Positions 12,701-27,700 of a stretch of DNA of 64,000 bases are shown here, one piece after another; position 1 is the stretch's first letter, and the number at the start of each line of letters is the position of its first letter. Below the pieces are notes generated by a model. The model ran no database searches, had not been told where the DNA came from, and saw nothing but the letters and a program-made list of their open reading frames with translations. The stretch is from Aphrophora alni (Eukaryota > Arthropoda > Insecta > Hemiptera > Aphrophoridae), in assembly GCA_963513935.1 (NCBI GenBank), contig OY740769.1, positions 104,759,762 to 104,823,761 on the forward strand, in the 5' to 3' direction. The translations under genes and the position numbers were made by a program.

Positions 12701-15700
12701 TATGATTATTATCTCTCTTCACCTCTACCCCACAATCACTGGTTTACCTGGGCTATTCGATTCTTGGATAATACACCTTTTTTTTTTCTTCTGGCCCTTT
12801 TAACTATAGTTTAAGGTTCTATTATTATACTCCATAAAAATGTAGAATAATGAAGATTATTTGAGTGCAATCACAGTGCTTTGTGAAGTGATTTCATTAA
12901 CATTGACCTTGCAGTAAATAATTTGACATAGTATTAATGACACGTACACTATTGAATAAATGACAACTAAAAATTTCTCAATTTTTTTGAAATTTAACAT
13001 AATACAAATAAATTCAATTTTTTTTTTTTTTTTTTTTTACTTATAATTTTAAAATCGGATTTTCTTTATTTGTATGTTGTTTAAATAAAACTATTGAAAT
13101 AGGATTACTGGTTTCCATATTTATGTTTTCAGTAATGTGTGTTGGCATTAAGAGTTAATAAAATAAACACTTTTCTTATATTTGTAATAATCTTATATCC
13201 CCACTTTGTGTACCAAATTTTATGTTTAACTTACTCTCTATTTATTTTGAATAGCAATCAGAGACAAGTTTATATTTACAGTATTTTATTCTTTTATAAT
13301 CATACAAATTACAAATTATCTCTTGTTTTGAGATCTCTTTCTCCTCGGGATTATTATGGGTCAAATTATTTCAATATAGCCTACTTGCATATAGTTTAAT
13401 TGAGTTATTAACATGCCTCATATTTTAAAAAAAATTAACTTTTTATTAAAATCTATATTACCAAATTTCAAATTATATTGTCCTTATTTAGTTCCAATTT
13501 CCTTTGCACATGCCAATTTCCTATGTAGGTTAGTCCTTTTACATATTAAAATAAATTACAATGATTAAACACTTTTATTTCTTCCAAAAGATATAATGAA
13601 AATTTCGAGTCTTAACTATTTTCTTCTTGATTGAGTTTAGAAATTTAGGTAATTTTAATTGTAAAACGTTACTTATAGTATACAAAGTAATAATACTTAA
13701 ATAAGTATACTTAAAGTATACAATACTTATAAAATCTCTTGTTTCTGTCTTCTTTCCTTTTAATAATTATAAGTTGCATTTACTTTTATTTTCCAACATA
13801 AAATGTAAATTTAATTTTCTTACAGCAGCTAAATTAAAAAATGATCTGCTAGGTATGAGAGCAAGAATGGAAAATCATCTTTTTCTTTGTTTTAAAATTT
13901 TGCCTTACGAATTTTATTTCTTTTTCCTCGTCCTTTTTCCCTTTTTTATTATATAATTCGAATAGTTTTGAATTACCGCCAACGATATTTAATTTCTTCC
14001 AGAATCATCTGTTCCTCAACCTTATTTAAAGTTCTTATTGGTTGGCTAGCGACCAACAAGATAGATGCCGCTGTTCTATTTACATCTTTACCTACATTTG
14101 CCTACACTTTACCAAAAGATTCTATTTATTTGAATTTATCTTTGCTTATCCAGAAGTGTTTAAATAATTATTTCTATCCTCTATTTATGAACTTCCTACA
14201 ATTGACTGTGTATTGAAAATGTAGCCAATCATATTGAATTGTGATTATAACTCGTGTATATCTTTACGTGGTTAGATTTAATATGGCATAAACTTGATAA
14301 ACATTATTATGATAAATTTACAATTTTTTTAAAACTTTTAAAATGAATTTATTCACTATTGTTACTATCGTTGTGTGTATTTTAGTTATAGGTTTTTATA
14401 TATCATAATAATTTTTATAGGATTGGCAGTAGACTGGGTAGCACACAACATCTATTGGGCCGACACTGGTAGCAAGAGGATAGAAGTTGCAAGACTAGAT
14501 GGCTCGAGTAGAAAAGTCTTGTTATGGTCCAACATCCAAGAACCTCACAGCATAGCATTGGATCCCAGTGAAGGGTATTATAACTTTGTTCCTAGAATAA
14601 TGAAAATGGAAGATTTAAATTATAATTTAATATATTAATTAAACAAACACATTTCAAAGAAAGAAAGTGGTGTAATTGAATTACTTCATTTTTGAGTTAA
14701 TTATCGGACTAATGGGTTCCAATCCTACTTGGTGGTATTAGTTTTTTCTTTGTCACTTGCCTGTCCTTATTCTTATGGATAATCTATAATTTTAAAACAC
14801 TAAATATTTCAATTAGGCAAGAAAACAAAGTGTTGATCTTAAAATTTGTAGCTGTGTTACTATTCAGGTTATCATGCAACAAGTTATAATTTCATGGATG
14901 GGATTAAAACATATCTTTTTAATATAGTGGACGTTATATGTGTAAACAGTTTTTAACAAATTTATTAAATAAGGTAATAGAGTAGAGACCAAATTTTCAT
15001 AATGCAAGGTAGAAATACTCTCTAACTAATTACTCTCTAACATAATACTCTAACTAATTACTCTCTAACATAATAAGGTAGTATACTCTCTAACTAATTA
15101 CTTGTATCCTCACATTATAATCACTCTAATCCAATGAACACATGTACACCATATGACGGCACTCCTTACGGAAACCCAGCTAATTCACCTTAATGCTTGC
15201 AGGTAAAAGCACTCAGTCCTATTGCCAAAAAAAAAACAAAAATCCCTAACACTTCTTAGTGACTGAAACTTGTTCAAACTATTTGAACTACTTGCTTATT
15301 TTACTAAAGGAGCAATAATCACTTTTACAGATTCATGTATTGGAGTGATTGGGGAAGTTATGGTATCATTGAGCGTGCAGCAATGGATGGTTTACAACGT
15401 ATAGTTCTCATTCCTAAACTTGGAAGAGCTAATGGATTAACAATAGATTACGCAGAGAGACGGCTATATTGGACTCAACTTCATGGTATAGCCTCAATAG
15501 AAGTAGCCGACTTGGATGGTAAAAAACGATCTGTTATAGTGGACAAAGATGTGGGCAGACCATTTGCTTTAACACAATATCAGGTAAAATCAATTTGTAT
15601 AAGTTTAAATCTTACATACCTTAACACGTTAACTGCCATAGGGGTCTGATCGGGTCGGCACTGCAGAATTTGTAGAATTTTATTTACTCTTTTCCCATGC

Positions 15701-18700
15701 TGCTTTTTAGCAGCAATATGGTAGACTAAGTCTGTATAGAACATCCTGGACTAAGCTGAAAACTTTGTCTTATAGTTTTTTTATTTATGTCTTAAACTTT
15801 GTAAAAACCAACACAAGTAGATGTTGATTGTATACTTCAGTGCCATTCCACCAATAGAGTCAGCATGATAATTTAATTTCAATATAAAATTGTAATTATA
15901 TTATAATATGTAATTGATTTATCTTTATTTAGCAAAATAGTTTCTTTGCTATTTAGGAAAAATAATAAAATTAATTTACACTATTTATTGAACATCTAGC
16001 AGAAATTAAACATTTTACCAGAAAAATAAAACATAAAAATAAATGTATCAGTTTTTATATGTATAGAAGACATAGGCTTCCCTTAGAAAGTGGTCCTTGG
16101 TATTACCTAGTAGTACAGAAATAGAAAACAAATAAAACAGTAAAATCGTGAAATATTTCATAAACATGATTCACTTAAAATGTGTTGAACATGCTATGCG
16201 CCTATTAAACTCTAACCTAAAAATAAATGTATCAATAAGTCAAAGTAAATAAAATGGTAAGTTACAATATGATTTACTTTTGAATGTTTTAAAAATAGTT
16301 CTTACAAAGGAATGTCTTCTCTGCAGATTTTTCACAGAATTTGTGACTTTTTTTAGGTTTTTGAATGTCCTCCCAAACCTATTTCTTTTTAGCATATTTT
16401 GCAGTTTTTTCTGGTCCTCCTTTTGTTTTTTACTTCAACAAAAAATAAATTTAAATATTTCAGATAATTAGTGGTGACCAACTAATTTCACAGGTTCAAT
16501 GACCTCTTCCTGCATGTCTAGGAATGTGTACAGATTTTTTCTGTAAGAGTAATAAGGGGTCGGTGAAGCTTCTAAATTGTCAAATCATATCAGATCTCAA
16601 AGAGGTTCGATTTTGGTTTAGTTCACAAAATTATTTTGAATAAAAAAAAGGATCAGGTTTTTTTGCTATATAAATTATAATATTTCTGGAGAAATTAAAA
16701 GCCATTGGAAGGACCAAGTAAAGCGTTAACAAAGACCCTAGACCAAAGTCCATGTCCAGATATGAAACCATTGTGTTATTTGTTTCCTGGTCAGGAAGTT
16801 TAGGCTTGTTTCAATGGTCAACAGATTTCACTTCCTGTGAACCTGTGATTCCATTAAAAACTTACATATTACAAAATAAAATAATAAGATTTTCATTTCC
16901 AGATACAAATTATTAATTTTTAACTATTTAGAAATATTAAATTATTACTAGGGGTAGACGAATCATAGATTTTAAAGTTGAATTGGATCGACTTGAATAG
17001 TTTTTCATTCTCGGAATCTTGTAGAGCAATTTCTAACTATTGTAAAACCTTTCTTGGAAATGAGGTTTTAATTGAAGTCATTATTTAGTTAAAATGCATA
17101 ATTTATGTTTATTCCTAAGGTATTGTTTATGTGGTGTTCTCTAATTATACAAAATCTGTTTATTTATTTGTGGATATTACTACAGGATCCAATTAATTTC
17201 ATATATAATATAGTGAAACCTCTACTATCTTTGATAGTACTAACTTTGGAAAAATCTGAATAATAAATATACAGTTGAATTGATCTTGGAAAACAATCAG
17301 GAAAAGGATTATGAGCATTCATAGGGGAGGGGGGTATGTAATTGGAACCACGGAGTAGGCAGAATAGAGGGGGGGGGATATTTATGAATAAAATTGATTT
17401 CTTCATCAAGAGTATATTATGATTTTGCATAGACAAATTGATGTAGTTTGAGCACCCATTATCTTATAGAAAAAATAAATAATACATATATTGAATTTGC
17501 CAGAGGAGAAACCTTAAAAAAATTAAAAGTGTATGATTAATGATTTTTGAAAAGCAAGAATTGATTGCCATACAAAATATAATTGGATTACAAACAAATC
17601 ATTATAGACCTGCAACAGTTAGAGATTTTTCATTCCGACCCAATAAAAGGGAAAAAAATTCAAGCCAAGTAAACAAAATAATTATCTATTTATGAAAAAA
17701 AGAAAAAGGAAAAAAAAGAAGAAAAAAGTAATTCACATATACCTAAAATGACTGAGGGTAAATTACTTTATATAAAATATATATATCATAGAAATTAACA
17801 AAAAACATTATCAAAGATAACAAAAAACATTATCAAAGAGAAAGTTATCGGTTAATTGGTGTCAATTACTGTATATAAAATATTAAAACTTAAAAACAAT
17901 ATTGTAAAAATGTAAAATTAAATATTGAGAATTGTAGTAAATTATTTGATATAAAATAGTAATATACAAAGTTTACATTAATTAAAAAATTCTCAAAATA
18001 AACAAAACAGAAATACTGCTTGTGTTACATTACTAATATGAACTGAGTGATAGTTAAGACTATTAAGAGAGAATTTTTCTGCATCTACTGCTCTGGATGC
18101 TTATGAATAGAGGAAGGAGGGTTGAACGTACATTGATTGAAATCATCAAATGAATTGAATGTATTTATATTCTGTGTATACATTTTGTTTTGTTTTTGTA
18201 TATACCTTTAAGATCTTATATTTAAAAAATGAGAATCAAAATGTTTTAAAAAACAATTCACACGGTGTGTGTGTGTGTGACATATAGAATAAACTGAAGA
18301 ATTTTTTGTTTACTCAAAAAAATTGATGCCTAGTAATGACGGGAATAGTAATTTAGTTGCTTTGAACTTCTTTGTTGTACCTTTCTAGTGAATGCCAACA
18401 GAATAAATCTTACAAATCCTTGAAGGACGGCTCTGAATTTTGAGAGATCATAATTTCATTCATATTCATGATTAACATTCAATATTGAATCCCTAATCAC
18501 TGGTGTCTTTGTGGCCTGTTTAAATTTTTTTTTTTAATATTTTTGTTATTGCTAAACAGAAATTTCACAATATATTTTTATTTCTTGAATTAAATAAATG
18601 TGATCTGTATTAAATCATCAGTTCATTTATAGATGCCCTATGTAAAGCAATGTGAAAGTTGTTACATTAGTTTTGTTTCTGTTAGGATTTCATATATTGG

Positions 18701-21700
18701 GCTGATTGGAACGGAGGTTGGATTGAACGTGCTGATAAACACACTGGGCATAATAGGACACATGTTCACAGTCAACTAGATCATGTAACCGACTTAACAG
18801 TATTTCATACGTCAAGACAACTAGGTTGGAACCAATGTGCTGTAGGCAATGGTGGTTGTAGTCATCTGTGTTTAGCTCAACCAGGATTAGGAAAACAATC
18901 TGAGACTCATCACTGTGCATGTCCTACGCATTATACTCTTCATAATACTACATGTTCGGGTAAGTTAAAACTTTTCCTATATAGAATTACATTTAATAAT
19001 CAGCAGAGTATAAAAAGAAGACTTTTGTCGTTTATTCAGTCTTCTTTTTATACTCTACTGATTGGGAAAGTGAACAGTGTTTACAAAATATTTCAGAATT
19101 TTAGCGTTTTTGTGTGTTTTCTTACTTGTATACCAAGGACCACTTTCAGAGGTAAGCCTGTGTCTCCTATCCATACAAAATCTAATATAAATATCTGTAA
19201 ATAAATTCACAAAACAATACCAAATAACTCAAAACCAAGACAAGAAAAATGGCAATGTAGGAATGATTTTCTTTCAGAAAGGCAACTTTCTCAGGTAAAA
19301 ATATAGAGTTAACATTTGGAATATAGAGATAAACCGTACATCAAAATAAAACACTGAACATCTATTTTTCATTTATGCATATGATAAATTCTGATGTCAT
19401 TAAAATGTGCTGGTTTCACTTTGATTTCGGTGACACTTGGTAGACCCATAGAAGGGCGTCTACAATTCTGATCTATGATGGTGACGATATTTTTAAAAGA
19501 ATAGATCAAAAAAGGAGAAAACTACCTTCAAAATAGTGTGAATCCCAACTAGGTAGAACTGAATTATGTCTTTCAAAAGAAATAAACAATAGTGACATAT
19601 TTTGTTGTCCTGCTTCGACTGATTTTGTGTTTTAAAGTGATGCAGTGAGACACAATAATTTACCGATTTTAATCATGTGACATATTACTATTTTTGGTAA
19701 TTTATTTATATGAAAATAAAAGTTCAGATCATTAGCTTTACAATAGTAACAACTTTATTGCAATTGAACTATTTTTAGTGGGCGAAATGTTTAATTATAA
19801 AATCTATCTTGAGGTTAGTTGATTAAAGTGAAACAGATTACATACGAGACTGAAAGAAAGTGTGTATAAAAGCCACGATAATTTGAAATATATAGATCGA
19901 AAGAGGAAGAAAAATACTATAAGAAAGAGTCATTGTAGAGTTAGTAGACCTGAAATTCTGACTTGTTAAAAATAAACAAAAATGACCTTTGAATCAAATG
20001 AATCTTGTAAATCTTAATTAAAAAGTAGATATGCTAAATTTTTTCTCTTGGACTCTATCTTGAGACTTATCCGAAGAGAAACGGCATCTGTGTAAAACTC
20101 AATTTATAGACAAAATAAAGGATGTGATAGTTTCACTACTGTTTAAATGTATAAGGGGTGACTAATGGGACTTATGAATGATCCATAGCCCTGGTATTAG
20201 AAAGGATTAACTTTTAAATTATACTGATAGACAAGTTTCTTAATGGTCACAGTTCAATTGGTATTATATTTAGACTAAAAAATAGTCCATAACACGCAGT
20301 ACAATCTCTTTTGTTTCAATATACTATATATATTTTTATAGTGTTTTGTTTTACTGCTTTTTATTTGGTCATGTACATTATTTTCTTTTTATTCAAAAGA
20401 ATATATTAGGTAACATTTTAATTCTGTGAATAAACAAACATCAAAATTATTTTCAAAATAAAATGCTAGTACCAAAGACATTAAAAAAAGAAAAGTAAGT
20501 AATACTTTATTGTTGCATGTAAGAAAATGTACTTACTACTTATTTATATAGGAATATATTGTATTACATTAGTTTATTTTTAGATAATAGTTTCAAGTAT
20601 CAGACGCTTAAGTAATAATTAAATTTCAACAGTCTCTTTTATTTTTATAGATTCAAAATTTGAAGCGTTAAATTTGATTATTTTTTAACCCACATAATTA
20701 TTTTAAATTAAACTTTGATTAGAAATAACAACAATAAACACTTCATTATTATTTTCTCTATTGTCAATTTTGTTACAGCTCCCTCATCATTCCTTCTTTA
20801 TTCCCAACGTAATAGCCTCAATAGATTACTATTAGATACACCAGATTGTCCAGATGCTCCACTACCTATACAGAACTTGAAGAATATACGTGCGATTGAA
20901 TTTGATCCATCAACTGAGTTTATTTATTGGGTATGTTTTTTTTAATTAATTTACTTAGAGTTTCTAATCACTATTTTAGTATTAGTAGCTATGTACTGTC
21001 TGCCACTAACTGGTTGGTAACCATAAGAAATACATCCTGTTATACAGTTGGATCTACTAGCATTTGAAAAAAAAAACACCCACTATCTCTCTTCCACCTG
21101 TATTTCATTAATCTGTTTATTCCTAATAGGATTTTCATTAAAAAATATATCTTTATTATAATGTGTAACTGTAATTATATTATAATAATAAAGCAGCATT
21201 TTCACTATATAGAAAGATTTGATCAGTCGATTTCTAAAATTCTTAAAATGGTCGTAGAGAACAAAAAATTATTTGAGTTATGATTATAATGGATTTTAAT
21301 ACAAGTTTCAAAAAGTACATTTGTCATGAAATTTGTGAACACGATAATAACAAGAGAACGGATAATCGGATTTTCTTAAAATTTGGCACATATGTTTAGT
21401 TTATATACCTAACAACTCCAGTTGTTTATGTGGCTAAAAAAAATAAGAAGAGACGGGGTGATAAAATAATCACAATTTGTATTTTTCGGGGACCAAAATT
21501 GACAAAAAAAATTAAAATATGTTTGGTGTATCAAATTTAAGCTAATTTTAATGCAAACTATATTATACTTTTTTTTTTTTTTTTTTTTAACTAAATTTTG
21601 GAGAAGGGCATAAAAAGTGGAGCACAAAATTGACAAATTCTGGGTTAGGTATAAAACTAAAGGTGATTTATTCTACTAATTGAATGTATTACTGTGTTAC

Positions 21701-24700
21701 ATCAAATCTTACTTGTATTTTCCCTTCTGTTGGTTAATCTTACAGATCTATCTTATATTGGTTGTGCAAGATCTGATTCTTCTTCAGATGAATCACATCT
21801 TATAGTGGTCAGGTTTTGCAAGATCTGATTCTTCTTCAGATTCATTAGATAATGATTCTTCAGCTGTATCACTAATATCAATTCTATTATCCTGTAAGGA
21901 AATCACTATGCCCTACCATGTCTTCAAGAGTGCTGTCTTTTGCCAGTGTTTTCAATTGTTTGATCATGATAACAATAGCCCTTCCAATCTTCTTTAGTGA
22001 CAACACATATTGCTTTATCGGTAGCACTTTGTAACAAGTCTCCTGTTATATTGTTATTACGCATTAATTTTTTATATGTTACCCACGCTAGTTCTATCAA
22101 GTTTAATTCACAGATTTAAGTAACCTGACACTGAATAACCATAGGACTTAAATAATTCATCAATACGAAAAATTTGTTAGGATTGTTTGTGTAATTCTAT
22201 TAAATGATATAACTCTCATTTTCTCATATTTGACGAATATGATATATTTTAATAAAGACATGAGATCATTTGTGTTTTTACAGTATATTTTGTAGATAGC
22301 TTGTTCTCTTGAATGCCATAGTGGAGGGCGTTATCTAAAACAATTATACTATTGGCAGGTATATTACTAATTGGTACACATAAATTACTATCTTCTACAT
22401 TTATATTATTAAGTGGTGAACAAAGAAGTTTTTCCCTAACACATTTCTCACAATTTGTTGAATTCAACTGACCATGGTAGTCACCTGTCCTTTCCTGCTT
22501 TATATATTTGTAGCGCACCTTTAACGAAACCACCTTTAGTTCACAGATATACTATATCAACCGATTATTAGAGCTCTTATTAGTTATAACGCCAGGCTGA
22601 TTCAAATTGCCAACATTTAATGAAAGTAAGGTTATTATCTAGCCAAGTTTCATCAATATAAATTATTATCCAGGATTGATTTCTAAACTCATGCATCATT
22701 CGTAAATATTTATAATGCCAATCCACAGTATGTGGTTTCTCTATTAAAACCTGTCTCCATTTTGGTACTTTTTCCACTCAAACTTCATTCGATTTATAAT
22801 ACACATTAATGATCACCACTCAAAGAAAGAATATCTTTTTATGATCAGACGGTAAAAGTTTTTTACAAGTTGAAATTTTCGTCTCAGTTAAAGAAAAATT
22901 TTGAATTACCTCTTTTATTACATGGATATCAAATGAATCACAATCTTTCAAGTGGACATAAACAATGTTTACCTGCTGTTCTAAAAGAGATTATTAATGT
23001 GTTTTTTTTTCTCTTTAAGTATCCGTGAACAGTATGTTTGGAAACACCCGTATAATTTAATATTTCTTTATTGGCTTGTTAAAAAACAGGCTTTATTTTC
23101 CCCCCTCGATTCTTCATCACATTGCACTATATTTCTAATAATTTTCCCACTTTCACTGTGGATGGTTTTACTTTTTTTTCTTAATAGCTCCATTGGAATA
23201 TTTAAAACTTAAAACGTTACACGAAATAACTCTGCACTATAAATAAATATAGAGCTTGACTTGTGAGATGGTATACTTGATGGAATAAAACGAATACAAA
23301 TTCTCATAAATAGTATATCTATGTATTCAAACACATTTCAATAACAAAGTTATAACATTTATAGTTTAGTTATTGTAGCTCGTGTATCATTGAAAATGGC
23401 GACTTTGTCATTGAAACACGTTTGAAAAAAAAATCATACTATTTGTGAGAATTTGTGTTCACATTTTATTTTATAACTGCGTTTAAGAAGGTCAACTATG
23501 TACTGCTAGTAAAAGCACATGTTTTACTTCAGTACGTATAGGCCTGTTGTCATAGTAAGGGAGTGTGGATGTAGTGTGTATTTTCACCGCTGCCCCTACA
23601 GGTTAAACTCACCAACTCGTAAGTAGTATATGTGTACTACTTACACCCATTTCGTTTCAAGTTTATACCTTTTCTCAACTATCACCATTTTTTATTCTGT
23701 GAGAGTTTAATAGGGCACATAGCCTATTAGGTTAGATTTTGTATGGATAGGCTAGTGTTACACAAATAAGAAATTACACAATAAAACGCTAAAGTTCTGA
23801 AATATTTCGTAAACACTGTTAACTTTCTCAATCAGTCTTCTACTTATACTCTCTACTGATCGAGAAAGTGAACAGTGTTTATGAAGTATTTCACAACTTT
23901 AGTGTTTTATTGTGCGTTTTACTATTTGTGTACTATTAGGTAATATCAAGGACCACTTTCCAAGGTAAACCTGTGCTCCTATCCATATAAAATCTATAGT
24001 AATGCATATAATTACAAGATTTTTGAGGGTAGATATTGGTCTGACTGAAAGGAAATACAACTGTAAACAAGTTCAAGGGTACTAGCCCCCCCCCTCCCAT
24101 AACATTTTCTAGGTTTGCTCTTTTACTGTGAATGATAGAACACTGAAACCTACCTTTTGATGTGTCACACGCATCTACTGGCACCCGTACGAGAGATGTT
24201 TTATTTAAACGTCATATATTCCAATTTGGAAAACTAAACCATATTTATTTATGATAATAAAAAGTTCATAGGAGATAGAACATATTTTTCTTTGGATCTA
24301 TATATTTATATGTATTGCAGAACTTGTTGAGTTTAATTTCCAATATTTATTTTAAAACTTTGTGGAGACTCTCATATAGCTGCAGGCACCAGATCATATG
24401 ATAAATTAATATATTTACTTTATTCCTAATTCTACAAAGACTATGTAAAGGTTGAAGACATTTAATTAGCTCTATCATGCGTAATCACAAACCGCTGATT
24501 ATTGACATTAATCTCAATAGTTTAACTGAATACAATTGAATTAATTTGACACTGTATAATAGACTATGAAATGATTTAATGAGCATTAATCATCAATAAT
24601 CGTAATCGGTAAGCCTCAAATTGTCTCTTCCTTAACAAAAGTGCTGTCATATCTTTAATATTTATGTGTTTAATAACAAGATTGAAAAATGTATCAATAA

Positions 24701-27700
24701 CACAAAATCAAATGCTAATTCAAGTGTTGAGCACTTACCACTTTTCTTGTACTGCAAGGTTAGTATTTTGTTGCTTTTTATTACAAATTTTAAGATGTTA
24801 AAAAATGCCTTATTTTAAATTGTATGCTTCAAAAAGTAAATGGACACCACAATATATTTTTCATTATTATGTAATTTGTCTAGTTATTTGGTGTTTTAAT
24901 TCAATCGAAGCGTGTGTTACTAAATGTCTTATAAACAGGAGTGTTATTAAAAGTGCATTATATTTGTTTGTTTTTAGATTGATGGTCGAGTACAATCTAT
25001 TAAACGTTCTTTGGACTCAGGTCATGCAGTAAGTATAGTGGTAGGTGCTGGTGCTTTAAACCATCATCCCTATGACTTGGCTATAGATCCTTATAGTCGA
25101 CTGTTATACTGGAGTTGTGCTGCTGGTAATACTATTAATGTTACTCGTCTCGATAATGGCTCAGCCTTAGGAGTTGTAGTGCGAGGTGTGGATGGGGAGA
25201 AACCTAGGAATATTGCTTTACATCCTGAGAAAGGGTGAGTTAAAAAGATGTACATTAAGGGTTATTTTGAGTAATGTTTTCAATCTTTTAATTTATATAG
25301 TCACTTATTATTTTTCTAACCATTTAATGTCTCGTGTATCATAAATTAAATAACTCGTATTCCCTCCCCCATTTTCATTCATGTGAACTCTATTATTAAA
25401 TCAGTTGAAAAACAAAACTTCAAAAGTATCTGTTTCTTTCAAAATTTTGTGCACTGTTCGACCTGAGCTAATAAACAAATTTAATTTTATTTACAAGAGT
25501 TCATAGTGATATCAATTATGGAACATTGATTTTGAATTTATTGAAATATAATGATATTCAAATGACATTTATTTGTATACTGTAGGTTAAGTAAAACAAT
25601 GCTGTAAAATTTTCATACTAAAAATGGTTATTTAATGTTAAATATTTTTATTTTAATATTGTCTGAATAGTGGTAATATTTGTGAAAAATTATACAAAAT
25701 TTTGTTGTTTTATTTCTCGACATTGCTAGCCTGTTTTCAATGAAACTTCTTGAGTTTGGTCTGGCAAGTTGGATAACAATTTTAAAAAATCCCTTACCAA
25801 TTTTAATATGGGACCATCAATCTACTTGTTGGATTAAATCCTATTTGCCATATCTTGGAATCCATTTAGTCTTGATAACATGTCAACAGAATTATTGTTT
25901 AATCAACCTTTTATCCGATGATTAACTGGAATACAAGTGTATATTTATACAATGTTTAATTTCTACTAAAATATACAACTTTTAATTTCTACCAAAAATG
26001 TAATCTTTTTTATCAATAAAATTTTAGAAGGCTCTGTTTTCTATACGAAACTAGTCCTTCTTTACAGATTTATCAAATGGAAAGGAATCTGAGACGTTTG
26101 AATAAATAAATCCTACGTACAATCCTATTGTGGGCTTAAGGCTGATTAACTTAACCTAACCTAAACAACTTTTCATTGGATAGAAAGAAAAAACTCGAAC
26201 ACAAGATCTCACAAAAATTACATTTATTAAATCAAACGTGTTTCAACAACAAAGTCGCCATCCTCAGTAATACATGAGCTACAATAACAAAACTTGTTAT
26301 AAGCTATAGTTTTGTTATTGCAGCTCATGTATCATTAAGGGTGGCGACTTTGTCGTTGAAACATGTTTGATTTAATATTCGTATTTTTTGTGAGATCTTG
26401 TGTTCGTCTTTTTTTCTCCTATCTAATATTATCTCACAAGTCAAGCTCTCAAAATTTATTTAAAACTTTTTATTGGGTGATGTATAATCAGCACATCGAG
26501 TTCCCATCGCTGTAATTGTAGATTTTGTCAACAGAATTCATTACTTATCATAACTCTTCACAAAGATCCAACACAGAATTTTTGCATACAAGACGAAACC
26601 AATTTTAAGTACTTAAAATTTATTAATCTAGACGTTGAAAAATAACAACCTGTTTCACACACCATACATATTCAATCTTGTTGGTAACGTGATTTGTTGT
26701 AGGTATTTGAGTTTTAGTTTATGTCTGTCAGATAGATGTAGAATGTGTTTTGGTTTACAGCTTCTTGTTTTGGACTGATGTTGGACTTAAACCTCGAGTG
26801 TTGAGATCAAGACTTGATGGACAGAAGAGAATAATTATTGCAGGAGAAAATAACCCTTTATCAGCTCTAACCGTTGACAGGGTGGAAGATATGGTATACT
26901 GGGCGACCAAAGGAGCAATACATATGTCAGACCTTACTGGGAAAAGCAGGTAAATTTCATTTAACAAAACAATAATTTGTTTAATTTTCATATATTAAAA
27001 ACTATAATAGATAGACATATTTGGAAAGCACTGATCGAAAGAGGAAGATGTGATCTATAGAACAGTATTATGGTAGATTTGTTAGACAGAAATATGGATT
27101 TGTGAAAATTAGAGATAGAATTATATATTTTCTGTTTTACAACTGTGAAGTTATTTCTTTGCTCTTACACATCAAAATATGCAAACTTTACCAATTACAG
27201 TAGAACCCCTCAAACTCGACACAATGTGAACTTTAAGGTTGTCGAGTTTGGGGGTTGTCGAGTTTTAGAGAACTTTGGTATTAATGGTTAGATTTGCAAC
27301 AAATACTCAAAATTACTTTCAACAACTGTACATTTATTGATTATCAATGATTACACGTTTATTGCAAAAAAGTCCCTGCCTCACAACAACAAAAATAGTG
27401 TGTTCAATCACACATTAAAATGAAATTTATCGATGGGTCAAATGAGATTTAAAAAGTATTGGCTTTGTACAATAGGCTTAGTAAACTAAAAAGGACTATC
27501 CTAATATGCTGTAATAAAATTTACAGTAAAGTCTACAGTAAAAAACAGACAGTCCATTAAATATTTTTAAAGATTAAAACAATTTTATATTTTTTAAAAA
27601 AACCATTAGAACAAAGTTAGCATTGTTTGAAAAAACTTTTGATTGATCTTTGTTTTTCATTTTCGACTCGACGTCTGGCAGCTTCATCTCGAAGTCGCCG

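Noticed and set aside
15621..15640. TTAACACGTTAACTGCC as a TTAA-type MITE end
   Set aside because: The sequence resembles known MITE ends, but no inverted partner was found in the intron, so no element can be delimited.
18690..18920. Minus-strand 76-codon frame
   Set aside because: Antisense shadow of the arrow exon 18686-18959.
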